A stretch of 27,090 nt of DNA, taken from contig NZ_CALBSN010000148.1 of the NCBI RefSeq assembly GCF_937967675.1, positions 1 through 27,090 of the forward strand. The letters are read 5' to 3'. The notes below the pieces were generated by a model. It was not told the origin of the DNA. It worked only from the letters and a program-made list of their open reading frames with translations, and made no database searches. The position numbers and the translations under genes were made by a program. The stretch comes from an uncultured Flavobacterium sp. (GTDB taxonomy: Bacteria; Bacteroidota; Bacteroidia; Flavobacteriales; Flavobacteriaceae). Shown in pieces: positions 1 through 7,039 of this stretch; the stretch's first letter is position 1; each line of letters begins with the position of its first letter.

Positions 1-593
1 ATGAGAATATGTTTTTAACACATGAAATGGTTAATAACTTGTTAATACAAAATTTAGGAGGTACTTCATCAATACAAAAAGATAAAGTAGATTTGAATAC
101 TTTAGAAACTGTTCTCGATGATCACGAGATGATTGAAAAAGCACAAATTTTTTCAACAGCAGACGGATTTCTAAATATGCGTATTACTCAAAAGACCCCT
201 ATCGTAAGAGTTATTACTGATGTTGATAGTTACTATCTTGATTCAAAAGGAGATAAAATATCATTATCGGAAAATTTTTCGGCACGTGTTCCGCTGGTTG
301 TCGGCGCAATAAGTGAAGAAAATTGTAAGTCATATTTGAAGTTGTTTAACGAAATCAAAAATGATGATTTCTTAAGCAAAAACATTACGGCGGCTAAGAT
401 TATGCCTTCTGGAAATGTGGTATTAACCAACAGAAGTTATGATTATAAGATAGTATTTGGAAAACCAAAAAATGAGGAAAGAAAGCTAAAGAATTACAAA
501 GCTTTTTACCATCAAGCTATTAAAGATACATTGATAAAAAATTATAAAGAAGTAAACTTGATGTTTATTCAACAAGTGGTTTGTAAGAAATAA
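1..593 (+). CDS. ftsQ: Cell division protein FtsQ (DivIB family), 5'-truncated by the window edge
   Basis: FtsQ is a single-pass membrane protein of the divisome that links early and late division proteins through its periplasmic POTRA and beta domains. The frame is open from base 3 and reads E-N before the ATG at position 9, so that ATG is probably internal and the true start with the membrane anchor lies upstream. The visible part resembles the flavobacterial FtsQ periplasmic region: FLTHEMVNNLLIQNLGG at the front, then a POTRA-like stretch with KTPIVRV and YYLDSKGDKISLS, then VPLVVG. The gene ends 8 bases before ftsA, and ftsZ follows, the usual division-cluster order. Sequence similarity among FtsQ proteins is weak, so the call rests on this pattern together with the position before ftsA. 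Confidence 0.9.
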   Translation, partial: ENMFLTHEMVNNLLIQNLGGTSSIQKDKVDLNTLETVLDDHEMIEKAQIFSTADGFLNMRITQKTPIVRVITDVDSYYLDSKGDKISLSENFSARVPLVVGAISEENCKSYLKLFNEIKNDDFLSKNITAAKIMPSGNVVLTNRSYDYKIVFGKPKNEERKLKNYKAFYHQAIKDTLIKNYKEVNLMFIQQVVCKK

Positions 594-601
594 ATGAAGT
601 T

Positions 602-1978
602 ATGAACAAAGACAACATTGCAGTAGGATTAGACATTGGTACAACTAAGATTGTAGCAATGATAGGAAAGAAGAATGAATACGGTAAGCTTGAGATTCTC
701 GGAGTAGGAAAATCAAAAAGTTTAGGTGTTCATAGAGGTGTTGTAAATAATATTACACAAACCATTCAATCAATTCAGCAAGCGGTTACCGATGCTGAAA
801 ACGATTCAGGTTATAAAATTAATGATGTTGTGGTGGGTATTGCAGGACAACACATCCGTAGTATTCAACATAGTGATTACATCAGTCGCCCAAATGCAGA
901 AGAAGTAATTGGTGATGCTGATATTGATACGCTTATTGGGCAAGTGCACAAATTAGCGATGTTGCCAGGTGAAGAAATTATTCACGTGTTGCCACAAGAA
1001 TTTAAAATCGACGGTCAAGCCGAAATTAAAGAGCCTATCGGAATGTACGGTGGAAGATTAGAATCTAGTTTTCACGTAGTGGTTGGGCAAGCGGCATCGA
1101 TTCGCAATTTAGGAAGATGTATCAAAAGTGCCGGATTAGAATTGTCTGGATTAACATTAGAACCATTAGCTTCGGCTGATGCAGTATTGAGTCAGGAAGA
1201 AAAAGAAGCAGGAGTTGCTTTAATTGATATAGGTGGTGGAACAACCGATTTAGCCATTTTTAAAGATGGAATCATTCGTCATACAGCTGTTATTCCTTTC
1301 GGAGGAAACGTTATTACGGAAGATATTAAAGAAGGATGTTCAATCATCGAAAAACAAGCGGAGTTATTGAAAACTCGTTTTGGTTCTGCTTGGCCAGGAG
1401 AAAATAAAGATAACGAAATTGTTTCTATTCCAGGTTTAAGAGGTAGAGAACCAAAAGAAATTTCGTTAAAAAACTTGTCAAAAATTATTCACGCTAGAGT
1501 TGTGGAAATTATTGAACAAGTATATGCTGAAATTAAATTGTACGGACACGAAGATCCTAAGAAAAAACTAATTGCAGGTATTGTATTAACAGGAGGTGGA
1601 GCGCAATTGCAACACATTAAACAGCTAGTAGAATACATTACTGGAATGGATACTAGAATTGGTTATCCAAACGAGCATTTAGCTGGAGATTCAGACGAAG
1701 AATTGTCAAGTCCATTATATGCTACAGCGGTTGGTTTAGTAATGAATAGTATTAGAAATAATACCAAAAGTGCTACTCCGTTTGTAGAAATGAAAAAAGA
1801 AGAACCAGTGGTGGTTCGCCCTCAAGTAGTGGTGGAAGAGCCAATTGCTGATGAAGAAAAAGAGGAGCCAAAAGCAACTCAACCTATCAAACACGAAACA
1901 ACTGATGACAAAATCAAGCGTTCGTTTTTTGATAAATACATTGATAAGATTAAAGAATTTTTAGATAACGCAGAATAA
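602..1978 (+). CDS. ftsA: Cell division protein FtsA
   Basis: FtsA is an actin-like ATPase that tethers FtsZ filaments to the inner membrane and recruits later divisome proteins. The 458-residue product has the actin-fold nucleotide motifs: DIGTTKIVAMIG at residues 11-22, a second phosphate-binding motif DIGGGTTDL near 209, and GIVLTGGGAQ near 326. A low-complexity Glu/Pro/Val-rich linker runs from about residue 400 to 430. The protein ends in a predicted amphipathic helix, KRSFFDKYIDKIKEFLDN, typical of the membrane-targeting sequence. The gene lies between ftsQ (8-base gap) and ftsZ (11-base gap) and is almost certainly co-transcribed with both. Confidence 0.97.
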   Translation: MNKDNIAVGLDIGTTKIVAMIGKKNEYGKLEILGVGKSKSLGVHRGVVNNITQTIQSIQQAVTDAENDSGYKINDVVVGIAGQHIRSIQHSDYISRPNAEEVIGDADIDTLIGQVHKLAMLPGEEIIHVLPQEFKIDGQAEIKEPIGMYGGRLESSFHVVVGQAASIRNLGRCIKSAGLELSGLTLEPLASADAVLSQEEKEAGVALIDIGGGTTDLAIFKDGIIRHTAVIPFGGNVITEDIKEGCSIIEKQAELLKTRFGSAWPGENKDNEIVSIPGLRGREPKEISLKNLSKIIHARVVEIIEQVYAEIKLYGHEDPKKKLIAGIVLTGGGAQLQHIKQLVEYITGMDTRIGYPNEHLAGDSDEELSSPLYATAVGLVMNSIRNNTKSATPFVEMKKEEPVVVRPQVVVEEPIADEEKEEPKATQPIKHETTDDKIKRSFFDKYIDKIKEFLDNAE

Positions 1979-1984
1979 AAGGAG
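1978..1984 (+). promoter_or_regulatory. Strong Shine-Dalgarno sequence for ftsZ
   Basis: AAAGGAG lies 5 bases before the ftsZ ATG and overlaps the last base of the ftsA stop codon. Most starts in this window lack a purine-rich ribosome site, as is usual in Bacteroidota, so this one stands out and supports the start at 1990. It may help keep FtsZ synthesis high relative to FtsA; that is inference. Confidence 0.65.
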
Positions 1985-1989
1985 ATACT

Positions 1990-3972
1990 ATGTCAGAATT
2001 TGGAAACATTTCATTCGATTTACCAAAAAACCAATCTAACGTAATCAAAGTGATTGGCGTTGGTGGTGGAGGTAGCAATGCCATTAACCACATGTTTAAA
2101 CAAGGTATTAAAGGTGTTGATTTTGTAGTTTGTAATACTGATTCTCAGGCATTACAAAATAGTCCTGTGCCAAATAAAATTCAGTTAGGTGTTAGCTTAA
2201 CAGAAGGTTTAGGAGCCGGTGCTAATCCTGAAGTAGGTCAACAGTCTGCTATTGAAAGTATTGCCGAAATTGAAAAAATGTTGGACAGCAACACCAAAAT
2301 GGTTTTCATCACCGCAGGAATGGGTGGAGGAACTGGAACGGGTGCGGCTCCTGTAATTGCGCAATTGGCAAAAGAGCGCGACATTTTAACAGTAGGTATT
2401 GTTACAATTCCTTTCCAATTTGAAGGAAAAGTTCGCTCTGAGCAAGCGTTAGCTGGAGTAGAACGTTTACGTAAACAAGTAGATTCTTTAGTTGTTATCA
2501 ATAATAATAAATTACGTGAAGTGTATGGAAACTTAGGTTTCAAAGCAGGTTTCTCTAAAGCGGATGAAGTATTAGCAACTGCATCAAGAGGAATTGCTGA
2601 AGTAATTACACACCACTATACACAAAATATCGACCTTAAAGATGCTAAGACAGTATTGTCAAATAGTGGTACTGCTATCATGGGTTCTGCAACTGCGTCA
2701 GGACCTGAAAGAGCAAAACAGGCGATTATGAGTGCTTTAGATTCTCCATTATTGAACGATAACAAAATTACAGGTGCTAAAAATGTATTGTTGTTAATCG
2801 TTTCTGGAACAGATGAAGCGAATGAAATTACAATCGATGAAATCGGAGAAATCAATGATTTCATTCAGTCTGAAGCGGGTTACAATGCAAACATCATTAT
2901 GGGTGTTGGTGAAGAAGAAGCTTTAGGTGAAGCTATTTCGGTAACAGTTATCGCTACAGGTTTTAACATTGAGCAACAAGCTGAAATCGTAAATACAGAA
3001 CCAAAGAAAATTATTCATTCATTAGAAGACGAGCAAAAAATTGTTCACGAATTAATGAATAAAGCTGCTTCAAACATTACGGTTAATAATCCAATTTTCG
3101 AAACTCCAAAAGTAGAAGAAATAAAAGCCGATATCATCAATCCTATTTGTGACGAAGTGGTAGAACAAAAAATCGTTTTCACTTTAGAAGAAGAAGTAGA
3201 GGATCCAAAGTTTGAAATTCATACTCCAGTTGCTCCAGCTATGGATTTAGTTCCAACTTCTGAGTTGATTAAAAATATCGATGTTACATTTGAAGTAATA
3301 ACATCAAATGTAGCACCTACATTCGAAATCATAACACCACAAATCAGAGAAATCGAAGTAAAAGATCCTGAATTTGTAGTAGCTAAAGAAGAAGAAATCA
3401 GTTTTTCATTCGATTTATTTGCTACTAAAGAGGAAACTGTGGTTCAAGAAAATACAATAATTTTCGAATTAACTCCAGAAACACGCCAAATGGAAGTTAA
3501 AGATCCTATCAACGTGGTTCCGGTTACTGAGGTAAATCAAAACGGAATTATCAAATATTCATTAGAAGATTACTTAGAAAAAGAAGAAGAATTAGTAGCT
3601 TCAAAACCAGTTGCAGTAGTTAACGAGCCAGTGGATGAGGAGTTAAACTTCACTATGAAAACAAGCGTTCAAAAGTTTGAAGATGCAGCTCAATTAGATA
3701 ACGTATCTCCATTAGAGATGTCAATCGAAGAAACATTAAAATTCAGAGCCGAAGAACGTAAAAGAAAAATGAAAGAATTCAATCATAAATTCAACAACAA
3801 TGCCCAAATTGATGAATTTGAAAGAATTCCAGCATACAAAAGAATGGGGTTAGATGTGGCATCACAACCTAACAACAACAGCAATCAGTCTAGAATGTCA
3901 CTAGGAATCGATAGTAACGATGATATTCAACTTCGTTCAAACAATTCGTTCCTTCACGATAATGTAGATTAA
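1990..3972 (+). CDS. ftsZ: Cell division protein FtsZ with a very long C-terminal linker
   Basis: FtsZ is the tubulin-like GTPase that forms the Z ring at the division site. The N-terminal 320 residues are the conserved GTPase: GVGGGGSNAINHM near residue 22, the tubulin signature GGGTGTG at 112-118, and the T7 loop NIDLKD at 213-218 that completes the GTP site of the neighbouring subunit. After this comes an acidic linker of nearly 300 residues containing degenerate repeats (VEDPKFEI, VKDPEFVV, VKDPINVV). The C-terminal tail is RIPAYKRMGL, equivalent to the peptide that binds FtsA, then NNSFLHDNVD. At 660 residues it is far longer than E. coli FtsZ, but long linkers are normal in flavobacteria. 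It is the last gene of the ftsQAZ run and is followed by a terminator. Confidence 0.97.
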   Translation: MSEFGNISFDLPKNQSNVIKVIGVGGGGSNAINHMFKQGIKGVDFVVCNTDSQALQNSPVPNKIQLGVSLTEGLGAGANPEVGQQSAIESIAEIEKMLDSNTKMVFITAGMGGGTGTGAAPVIAQLAKERDILTVGIVTIPFQFEGKVRSEQALAGVERLRKQVDSLVVINNNKLREVYGNLGFKAGFSKADEVLATASRGIAEVITHHYTQNIDLKDAKTVLSNSGTAIMGSATASGPERAKQAIMSALDSPLLNDNKITGAKNVLLLIVSGTDEANEITIDEIGEINDFIQSEAGYNANIIMGVGEEEALGEAISVTVIATGFNIEQQAEIVNTEPKKIIHSLEDEQKIVHELMNKAASNITVNNPIFETPKVEEIKADIINPICDEVVEQKIVFTLEEEVEDPKFEIHTPVAPAMDLVPTSELIKNIDVTFEVITSNVAPTFEIITPQIREIEVKDPEFVVAKEEEISFSFDLFATKEETVVQENTIIFELTPETRQMEVKDPINVVPVTEVNQNGIIKYSLEDYLEKEEELVASKPVAVVNEPVDEELNFTMKTSVQKFEDAAQLDNVSPLEMSIEETLKFRAEERKRKMKEFNHKFNNNAQIDEFERIPAYKRMGLDVASQPNNNSNQSRMSLGIDSNDDIQLRSNNSFLHDNVD

Positions 3973-3999
3973 TCTATTACAAACTAACCTACCCATTAA

Positions 4000-4028
4000 A
4001 ACCCGAAGAGCAATTTTCGGGTTTTTTT
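4000..4028 (+). terminator. Rho-independent terminator after ftsZ
   Basis: An 8-bp perfect stem, AACCCGAA (4000-4007) with TTCGGGTT (4016-4023), has an 8-base loop and runs into a T tract to 4028. It lies 28 bases after the ftsZ stop codon and closes the division operon. Confidence 0.85.
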
Positions 4029-4030
4029 AT

Positions 4031-4038
4031 TACTTTTG
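4031..4038 (+). promoter_or_regulatory. Bacteroidota -7 promoter box for the GatB/YqeY gene
   Basis: TACTTTTG matches the Bacteroidota -7 consensus TAnnTTTG exactly. It begins three bases after the T tract of the ftsZ terminator, so this gene probably has its own transcript. Initiation would fall about 4045, after the in-frame TTG at 4036 and before the ATG at 4084, which favours the ATG. No clear -33 TTG box is visible. Confidence 0.55.
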
Positions 4039-4083
4039 CAATACATTAAAAAACAAAAATTCACAAATAATAAACATAAATAT

Positions 4084-4533
4084 ATGAGTTTAGAAGCAAA
4101 AATCATGGATCACATGAAAGAAGCCATGAAAGCAAAAGATAGTGTAGCTTTAGAAGCGCTAAGAGCTATTAAATCGGCAATTATTTTAGCTAAAACAGAA
4201 GCTGGAGCAGGAGATGGTTTGTCAGAAGATCAGGAAATCAAAATGTTACAACGATTAGTTAAAATGCGTAAGGATAGTGCTGAAATCTTCACCACGCAAA
4301 ACCGTCCTGATTTAGCAGAACCAGAATTAGCGCAAATTGCTGTAATTGAGAAGTTTTTACCAGCTCAGTTATCAGAAGCTGAAGTAGAAGCAATAATTGC
4401 TAAAATCATTGCAGAAACTGGTGCTTCAGGGATTGCTTCAATGGGTAAAGTCATGGGATTAGCAACAGCTCAAATTGGAGGACAAGCAGAAGGAAAATTA
4501 ATTTCTGGAATTGTAAAGAAATTATTGGTTTAA
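4084..4533 (+). CDS. GatB/YqeY domain-containing protein
   Basis: This 149-residue protein is the stand-alone form of the helical YqeY domain found at the C terminus of GatB in the tRNA-dependent amidotransferase. That domain is thought to contact tRNA, but the cellular role of the free form is not settled. Family-typical segments are KDSVALEALRAIKSAI near the start, a helical middle (MLQRLVKMRKDSAEIF), YqeY-like FLPAQLSEAEVEAII, and a Gly-rich end (GKVMGLATAQIGGQAEGKLIS). The ATG at 4084 is preferred over an in-frame TTG at 4036, because that TTG lies inside a promoter box and the extra 16 residues are low-complexity and not family-like. The gene follows ftsZ but is separated from it by a terminator. 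Confidence 0.9.
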   Translation: MSLEAKIMDHMKEAMKAKDSVALEALRAIKSAIILAKTEAGAGDGLSEDQEIKMLQRLVKMRKDSAEIFTTQNRPDLAEPELAQIAVIEKFLPAQLSEAEVEAIIAKIIAETGASGIASMGKVMGLATAQIGGQAEGKLISGIVKKLLV

Positions 4534-4611
4534 ATAAGAAGAAAGAACAAAGATAAAAGAGCAAAGATTGAGGTCTTTATTTTTTCTTCATTGCTCTATT
4601 CTCTTAAAAAA

Positions 4612-4685
4612 GGCTTCGTAGTTCAACTGGATAGAATATCAGATTTCGGCTCTGAGGGTTGCAGGTTCGAATCCTGCCGAGGTCA
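4612..4685 (+). tRNA. tRNA-Arg (anticodon TCG)
   Basis: A 74-base cloverleaf can be drawn by hand. The acceptor stem GGCTTCG pairs with CGAGGTC (two G-U pairs), the D stem is GTTC/GAAT, the anticodon stem TCAGA/TCTGA encloses the loop TTTCGGC with anticodon TCG, and the T arm is GCAGG-TTCGAAT-CCTGC. The discriminator base is A. The 3' CCA is not encoded. It reads CGA, and CGG by wobble. A strong terminator follows directly. No integrase or repeated 3' end is present to suggest an integration site. Confidence 0.95.
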
Positions 4686-4686
4686 C

Positions 4687-4724
4687 AAATAAACGTCAAG
4701 ATTTCTTGACGTTTATTTTTTTTT
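4687..4724 (+). terminator. Rho-independent terminator after tRNA-Arg
   Basis: A 14-bp perfect stem (4687-4700 with 4705-4718) with a 4-base loop ATTT runs into a T tract ending at 4724. It begins two bases after the mature tRNA end, so the precursor trailer is essentially this hairpin. Confidence 0.9.
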
Positions 4725-4766
4725 AACACATTATTTTTACGTTATTTGTAAGATAGTCTCAAACAA

Positions 4767-5621
4767 ATGAATCCTCCACCTGTAGAACACGAATTATTTT
4801 TAGCTGATTACATTGGAATGTTTATAGTGGTAGCGCCTTTTGCCACAATATTTTTTGTTTTTGCATTTTATGTTACAGAGATTGTGTATTTGCGAAATTA
4901 CAAAAAGCCATTAGTTGTATTTGCTAATTTGAATTTTTTAAAGTTAAGCGATTCTAGAAAGCATATTTTAACTTCTAATTTTCATTTTTATAATAGATTA
5001 AAGCCCAAATACAAGCGTTATTTTGAACACCGAGTAGCAAAGTTAATTTTTCATTACAATTTTGAAGGTAGAGATATTGAAGTTACTGAAGAAATGAAAG
5101 TAACTATTTCTGCAACTTATGTGATGTTAACATTTGGAATGCGCGAATATTTGAATCCGCTTTTTAAAAGAATCGTTATTTATCCTGATATCTATTATTC
5201 GTCTCAAAATGATAATTACCATAAAGGAGAATTTAATCCGAGAATGGAATCTGTAGTTTTTTCATGGAAACATTTCAAAGAAGGTATTGATATTACAAAC
5301 GATAATTTAAATTTGGGTTTGCATGAATTTACACATGCGTTTCATATTTATGCATTAAAAAGTGATAAAGCTACCTTTGTATTATTTAACGAATCACTTC
5401 AAAATTTATTCCAAGTGGTTTCAAAACCAGAACTCAAACAACACTTAGTTGAATCAGGATTTTTAAGGGATTATGCCTATGAAAATCAGTTTGAATTTGT
5501 AGCAGTTTTATTGGAGTATTTTTTCGAATCTCCCGATGAGTTTAAGTTTAAATTTCCTTCTATCTTTTTGAAAGTGAAACAGATGATTAATTTTAATGAA
5601 GCTTATTTTATTACTGATTAG
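4767..5621 (+). CDS. Membrane-anchored zinc-dependent peptidase, MtfA/M90-like
   Basis: The 284-residue product has one strong hydrophobic segment at about residues 15-42, then a soluble domain. The metalloprotease motif HEFTH is at 186-190 (HExxH). A downstream FEFVAVLLEYFF segment supplies a probable third zinc ligand, Glu243, followed by SPDEFKFKFPSIF, which resembles the end of MtfA-type (peptidase family M90) proteins. E. coli MtfA is soluble and controls the glucose phosphotransferase regulator Mlc. This protein has a membrane anchor, and a sugar-transport role should not be assumed. The substrate is unknown. The gene stands alone between a tRNA terminator and the CBS-domain gene. The family call is good; the function is open. 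Confidence 0.8.
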   Translation: MNPPPVEHELFLADYIGMFIVVAPFATIFFVFAFYVTEIVYLRNYKKPLVVFANLNFLKLSDSRKHILTSNFHFYNRLKPKYKRYFEHRVAKLIFHYNFEGRDIEVTEEMKVTISATYVMLTFGMREYLNPLFKRIVIYPDIYYSSQNDNYHKGEFNPRMESVVFSWKHFKEGIDITNDNLNLGLHEFTHAFHIYALKSDKATFVLFNESLQNLFQVVSKPELKQHLVESGFLRDYAYENQFEFVAVLLEYFFESPDEFKFKFPSIFLKVKQMINFNEAYFITD

Positions 5622-5667
5622 ATAAAAATGTCTGATATAAATCATGTTTTAGTCTTTCAATATTGAG

Positions 5668-5675
5668 TAACTTTA
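5668..5675 (+). promoter_or_regulatory. Possible -7 box for the CBS-domain gene
   Basis: TAACTTTA matches TAnnTTTG at all but the last base and lies 21 bases before the ATG at 5697. It is weak evidence alone, but the placement suits the short leaders seen elsewhere in this window. Confidence 0.35.
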
Positions 5676-5696
5676 TGTCAATAAATACTCAAGGTC

Positions 5697-6116
5697 ATGA
5701 AACAAAAGGTTCCTGTGTCAACTATTATGACAAAAAATGTAGTAAAATTAAATCTGTCAGATGATTTAACTAAAGCTGAAATGCTATTTAAAAAGCATCA
5801 TATACGACACATTCCTGTTGTTTTTAGTAACAAAATTGTAGGAATGTTGAGTTATACTGATTTGTTGCGGATATCCTTTGCAGATGCTATTGATGATGAT
5901 GAAGATGTAGTAGATACAACGGTTTATAATATGTTTACAGTGGAACAAGTAATGGCAAAAAAACTTGTTTCTATTACACCTGATACCACAATAAAAGAAG
6001 CAGCTGAAATTTTAGCCAGAAAAGAGTTTCATGCACTTCCAGTTTGTGAAGGCGAATTATTAGTGGGTATAATTACGACAACTGATTTAATAAAATACTT
6101 AATCGATCAATATTAA
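5697..6116 (+). CDS. Two-CBS-domain protein
   Basis: The 139-residue protein consists almost entirely of a Bateman module, a pair of CBS domains that usually binds adenine nucleotides or S-adenosylmethionine. CBS1 spans about residues 7-62 (VSTIMTKNVVKL, then HIRHIPVV and GMLSYTDLL). CBS2 spans about 82-137 (VEQVMAKKLVSI, then EFHALPVC and GIITTTDLIKYL). An acidic stretch, DAIDDDEDVVD, connects them. There is no catalytic or DNA-binding domain, so it probably acts as a ligand-sensing partner for another protein. It does not sit in an obvious operon: the peptidase gene ends 75 bases upstream, and the convergent rpe gene follows a shared terminator. Confidence 0.9.
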   Translation: MKQKVPVSTIMTKNVVKLNLSDDLTKAEMLFKKHHIRHIPVVFSNKIVGMLSYTDLLRISFADAIDDDEDVVDTTVYNMFTVEQVMAKKLVSITPDTTIKEAAEILARKEFHALPVCEGELLVGIITTTDLIKYLIDQY

Positions 6117-6119
6117 ATG

Positions 6120-6155
6120 AAAAAGCCTAACATTTTAAAGTGTTAGGCTTTTTTT
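6120..6155. terminator. Bidirectional terminator between the CBS-domain gene and rpe
   Basis: A 13-bp perfect stem (6120-6132 with 6141-6153) with an 8-base loop is flanked by A and T runs on both sides, so it can terminate both the + strand CBS-domain transcript and the - strand rpe transcript. It lies 3 bases after one stop codon and 2 bases from the other. Confidence 0.88.
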
Positions 6156-6157
6156 AA

Positions 6158-6817
6158 TTACTTCGAAATCTGCTTCAAATCTGCAATAGTTGCAATAGGA
6201 TCTTGTGCACCGAAAACATAGCTTCCTGCAACTAATACATCAGCACCGGCATCAGCTAATTGTTTTGCGTTTTTATTGGTAACACCGCCATCAATTTCAA
6301 TTATAGTTGCGGCATTTTTTCTATTGATTAATGTTTTCAGTTTTTCAACTTTTGAATACGTATTTTCAATGAATGATTGCCCTCCAAACCCTGGATTTAC
6401 ACTCATGATACAAACCAAATCAATATCTTGAATCACATCTTCTAATAAATCTACATTTGTATGCGGATTCAAGGCAACTCCAGCTTTCATGCCTTCTGCT
6501 TTGATAGCTTGAAGTGTTCTGTGTAAATGAGTACATGCTTCATAATGAACAGTTAAAACATTAGCTCCTAATTTTTTAAAAGTTGCAATGTATCTATCAG
6601 GATCAACAATCATTAAGTGTACATCGATGGTTTTTTTAGCATGCTTATTGATGGCATCAAGAACAGGCATTCCAAAAGAAATATTCGGAACAAAAACGCC
6701 ATCCATAATGTCAATGTGAAACCAGTCGGCCTCACTTGTATTAATCATTTCGATGTCGCGTTGTAAATTAGCAAAATCTGCTGCTAGAACGGATGGTGCA
6801 ATAAGTGTGTTTTTCAT
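6158..6817 (-). CDS. rpe: Ribulose-phosphate 3-epimerase
   Basis: The enzyme interconverts ribulose 5-phosphate and xylulose 5-phosphate in the pentose phosphate pathway. The 219-residue TIM-barrel protein carries the expected motifs in order: APSVLAADFANL, the metal and catalytic segment FHIDIMDGVFVPNISFG, DVHLMI, the phosphate-binding region MSVNPGFGGQSF, the catalytic EIDGGV, and AGADVLVAGSYVFG. Length is normal for the family. It stands alone, convergent with the CBS-domain gene and downstream of rpoD. An exact -7 box lies 27 bases before the start. Confidence 0.97.
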   Translation of the reverse strand: MKNTLIAPSVLAADFANLQRDIEMINTSEADWFHIDIMDGVFVPNISFGMPVLDAINKHAKKTIDVHLMIVDPDRYIATFKKLGANVLTVHYEACTHLHRTLQAIKAEGMKAGVALNPHTNVDLLEDVIQDIDLVCIMSVNPGFGGQSFIENTYSKVEKLKTLINRKNAATIIEIDGGVTNKNAKQLADAGADVLVAGSYVFGAQDPIATIADLKQISK

Positions 6818-6843
6818 AAACTTGTAAAGTGTGTTGTTGAGTG

Positions 6844-6851
6844 CAAAGATA
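6844..6851 (-). promoter_or_regulatory. -7 promoter box for rpe
   Basis: On the - strand this reads TATCTTTG, an exact match to TAnnTTTG, 27 bases upstream of the rpe start. The same TATCTTTGCA string occurs upstream of rpsO in this window. No convincing -33 element is seen. Confidence 0.6.
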
Positions 6852-6913
6852 GTTTTTAGTTTAAAAGTTTAAAAGTTTTGCAGATTAAAAGATTTAACTC
6901 AATTAAGGTTGTG

Positions 6914-6949
6914 GCTAAAAAACAAAACTCCGGTAATCAGCCGGAGTTT
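6914..6949 (-). terminator. Rho-independent terminator after rpoD
   Basis: A 9-bp stem (6941-6949 with 6925-6933 read on the - strand, AAACTCCGG/CCGGAGTTT) has a 7-base loop and is followed on the - strand by TTGTTTTTTAG. It lies about 90 bases after the rpoD stop codon. Confidence 0.8.
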
Positions 6950-6969
6950 CAATCATCAATCAAAAAACG

Positions 6970-7039
6970 AACAGTCTTAGACTGTTGTTATCTTTATAGT
7001 ATAACACTGTCCCGAATTTTCGGAATGTCGAAGTGTTAT
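6970..7039. repeat. Two further inverted repeats between rpoD and its terminator
   Basis: AACAGTC-TTA-GACTGTT (6970-6986) forms a 7-bp hairpin with a 3-base loop and no T tract. ATAACACT (7001-7008) pairs with AGTGTTAT (7032-7039), enclosing a smaller hairpin CCGAA-TT-TTCGG. The second repeat covers the rpoD stop codon. With the terminator they make three consecutive structures in the 3' untranslated region. Confidence 0.6.

Noticed and set aside
4534..4611. A terminator for the GatB/YqeY gene
   Set aside because: The only candidate stem (AAAGA/TCTTT at 4563-4578) has five weak pairs; AGAGCAA and TTGCTCT further out are too far apart to convince. The stretch is otherwise a purine-rich AAAGA-like tract.
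4612..4724. tRNA-Arg as an integration site for a mobile element
   Set aside because: No integrase, no repeat of the tRNA 3' end downstream and no change in gene character; the repeat beyond it is a plain terminator.
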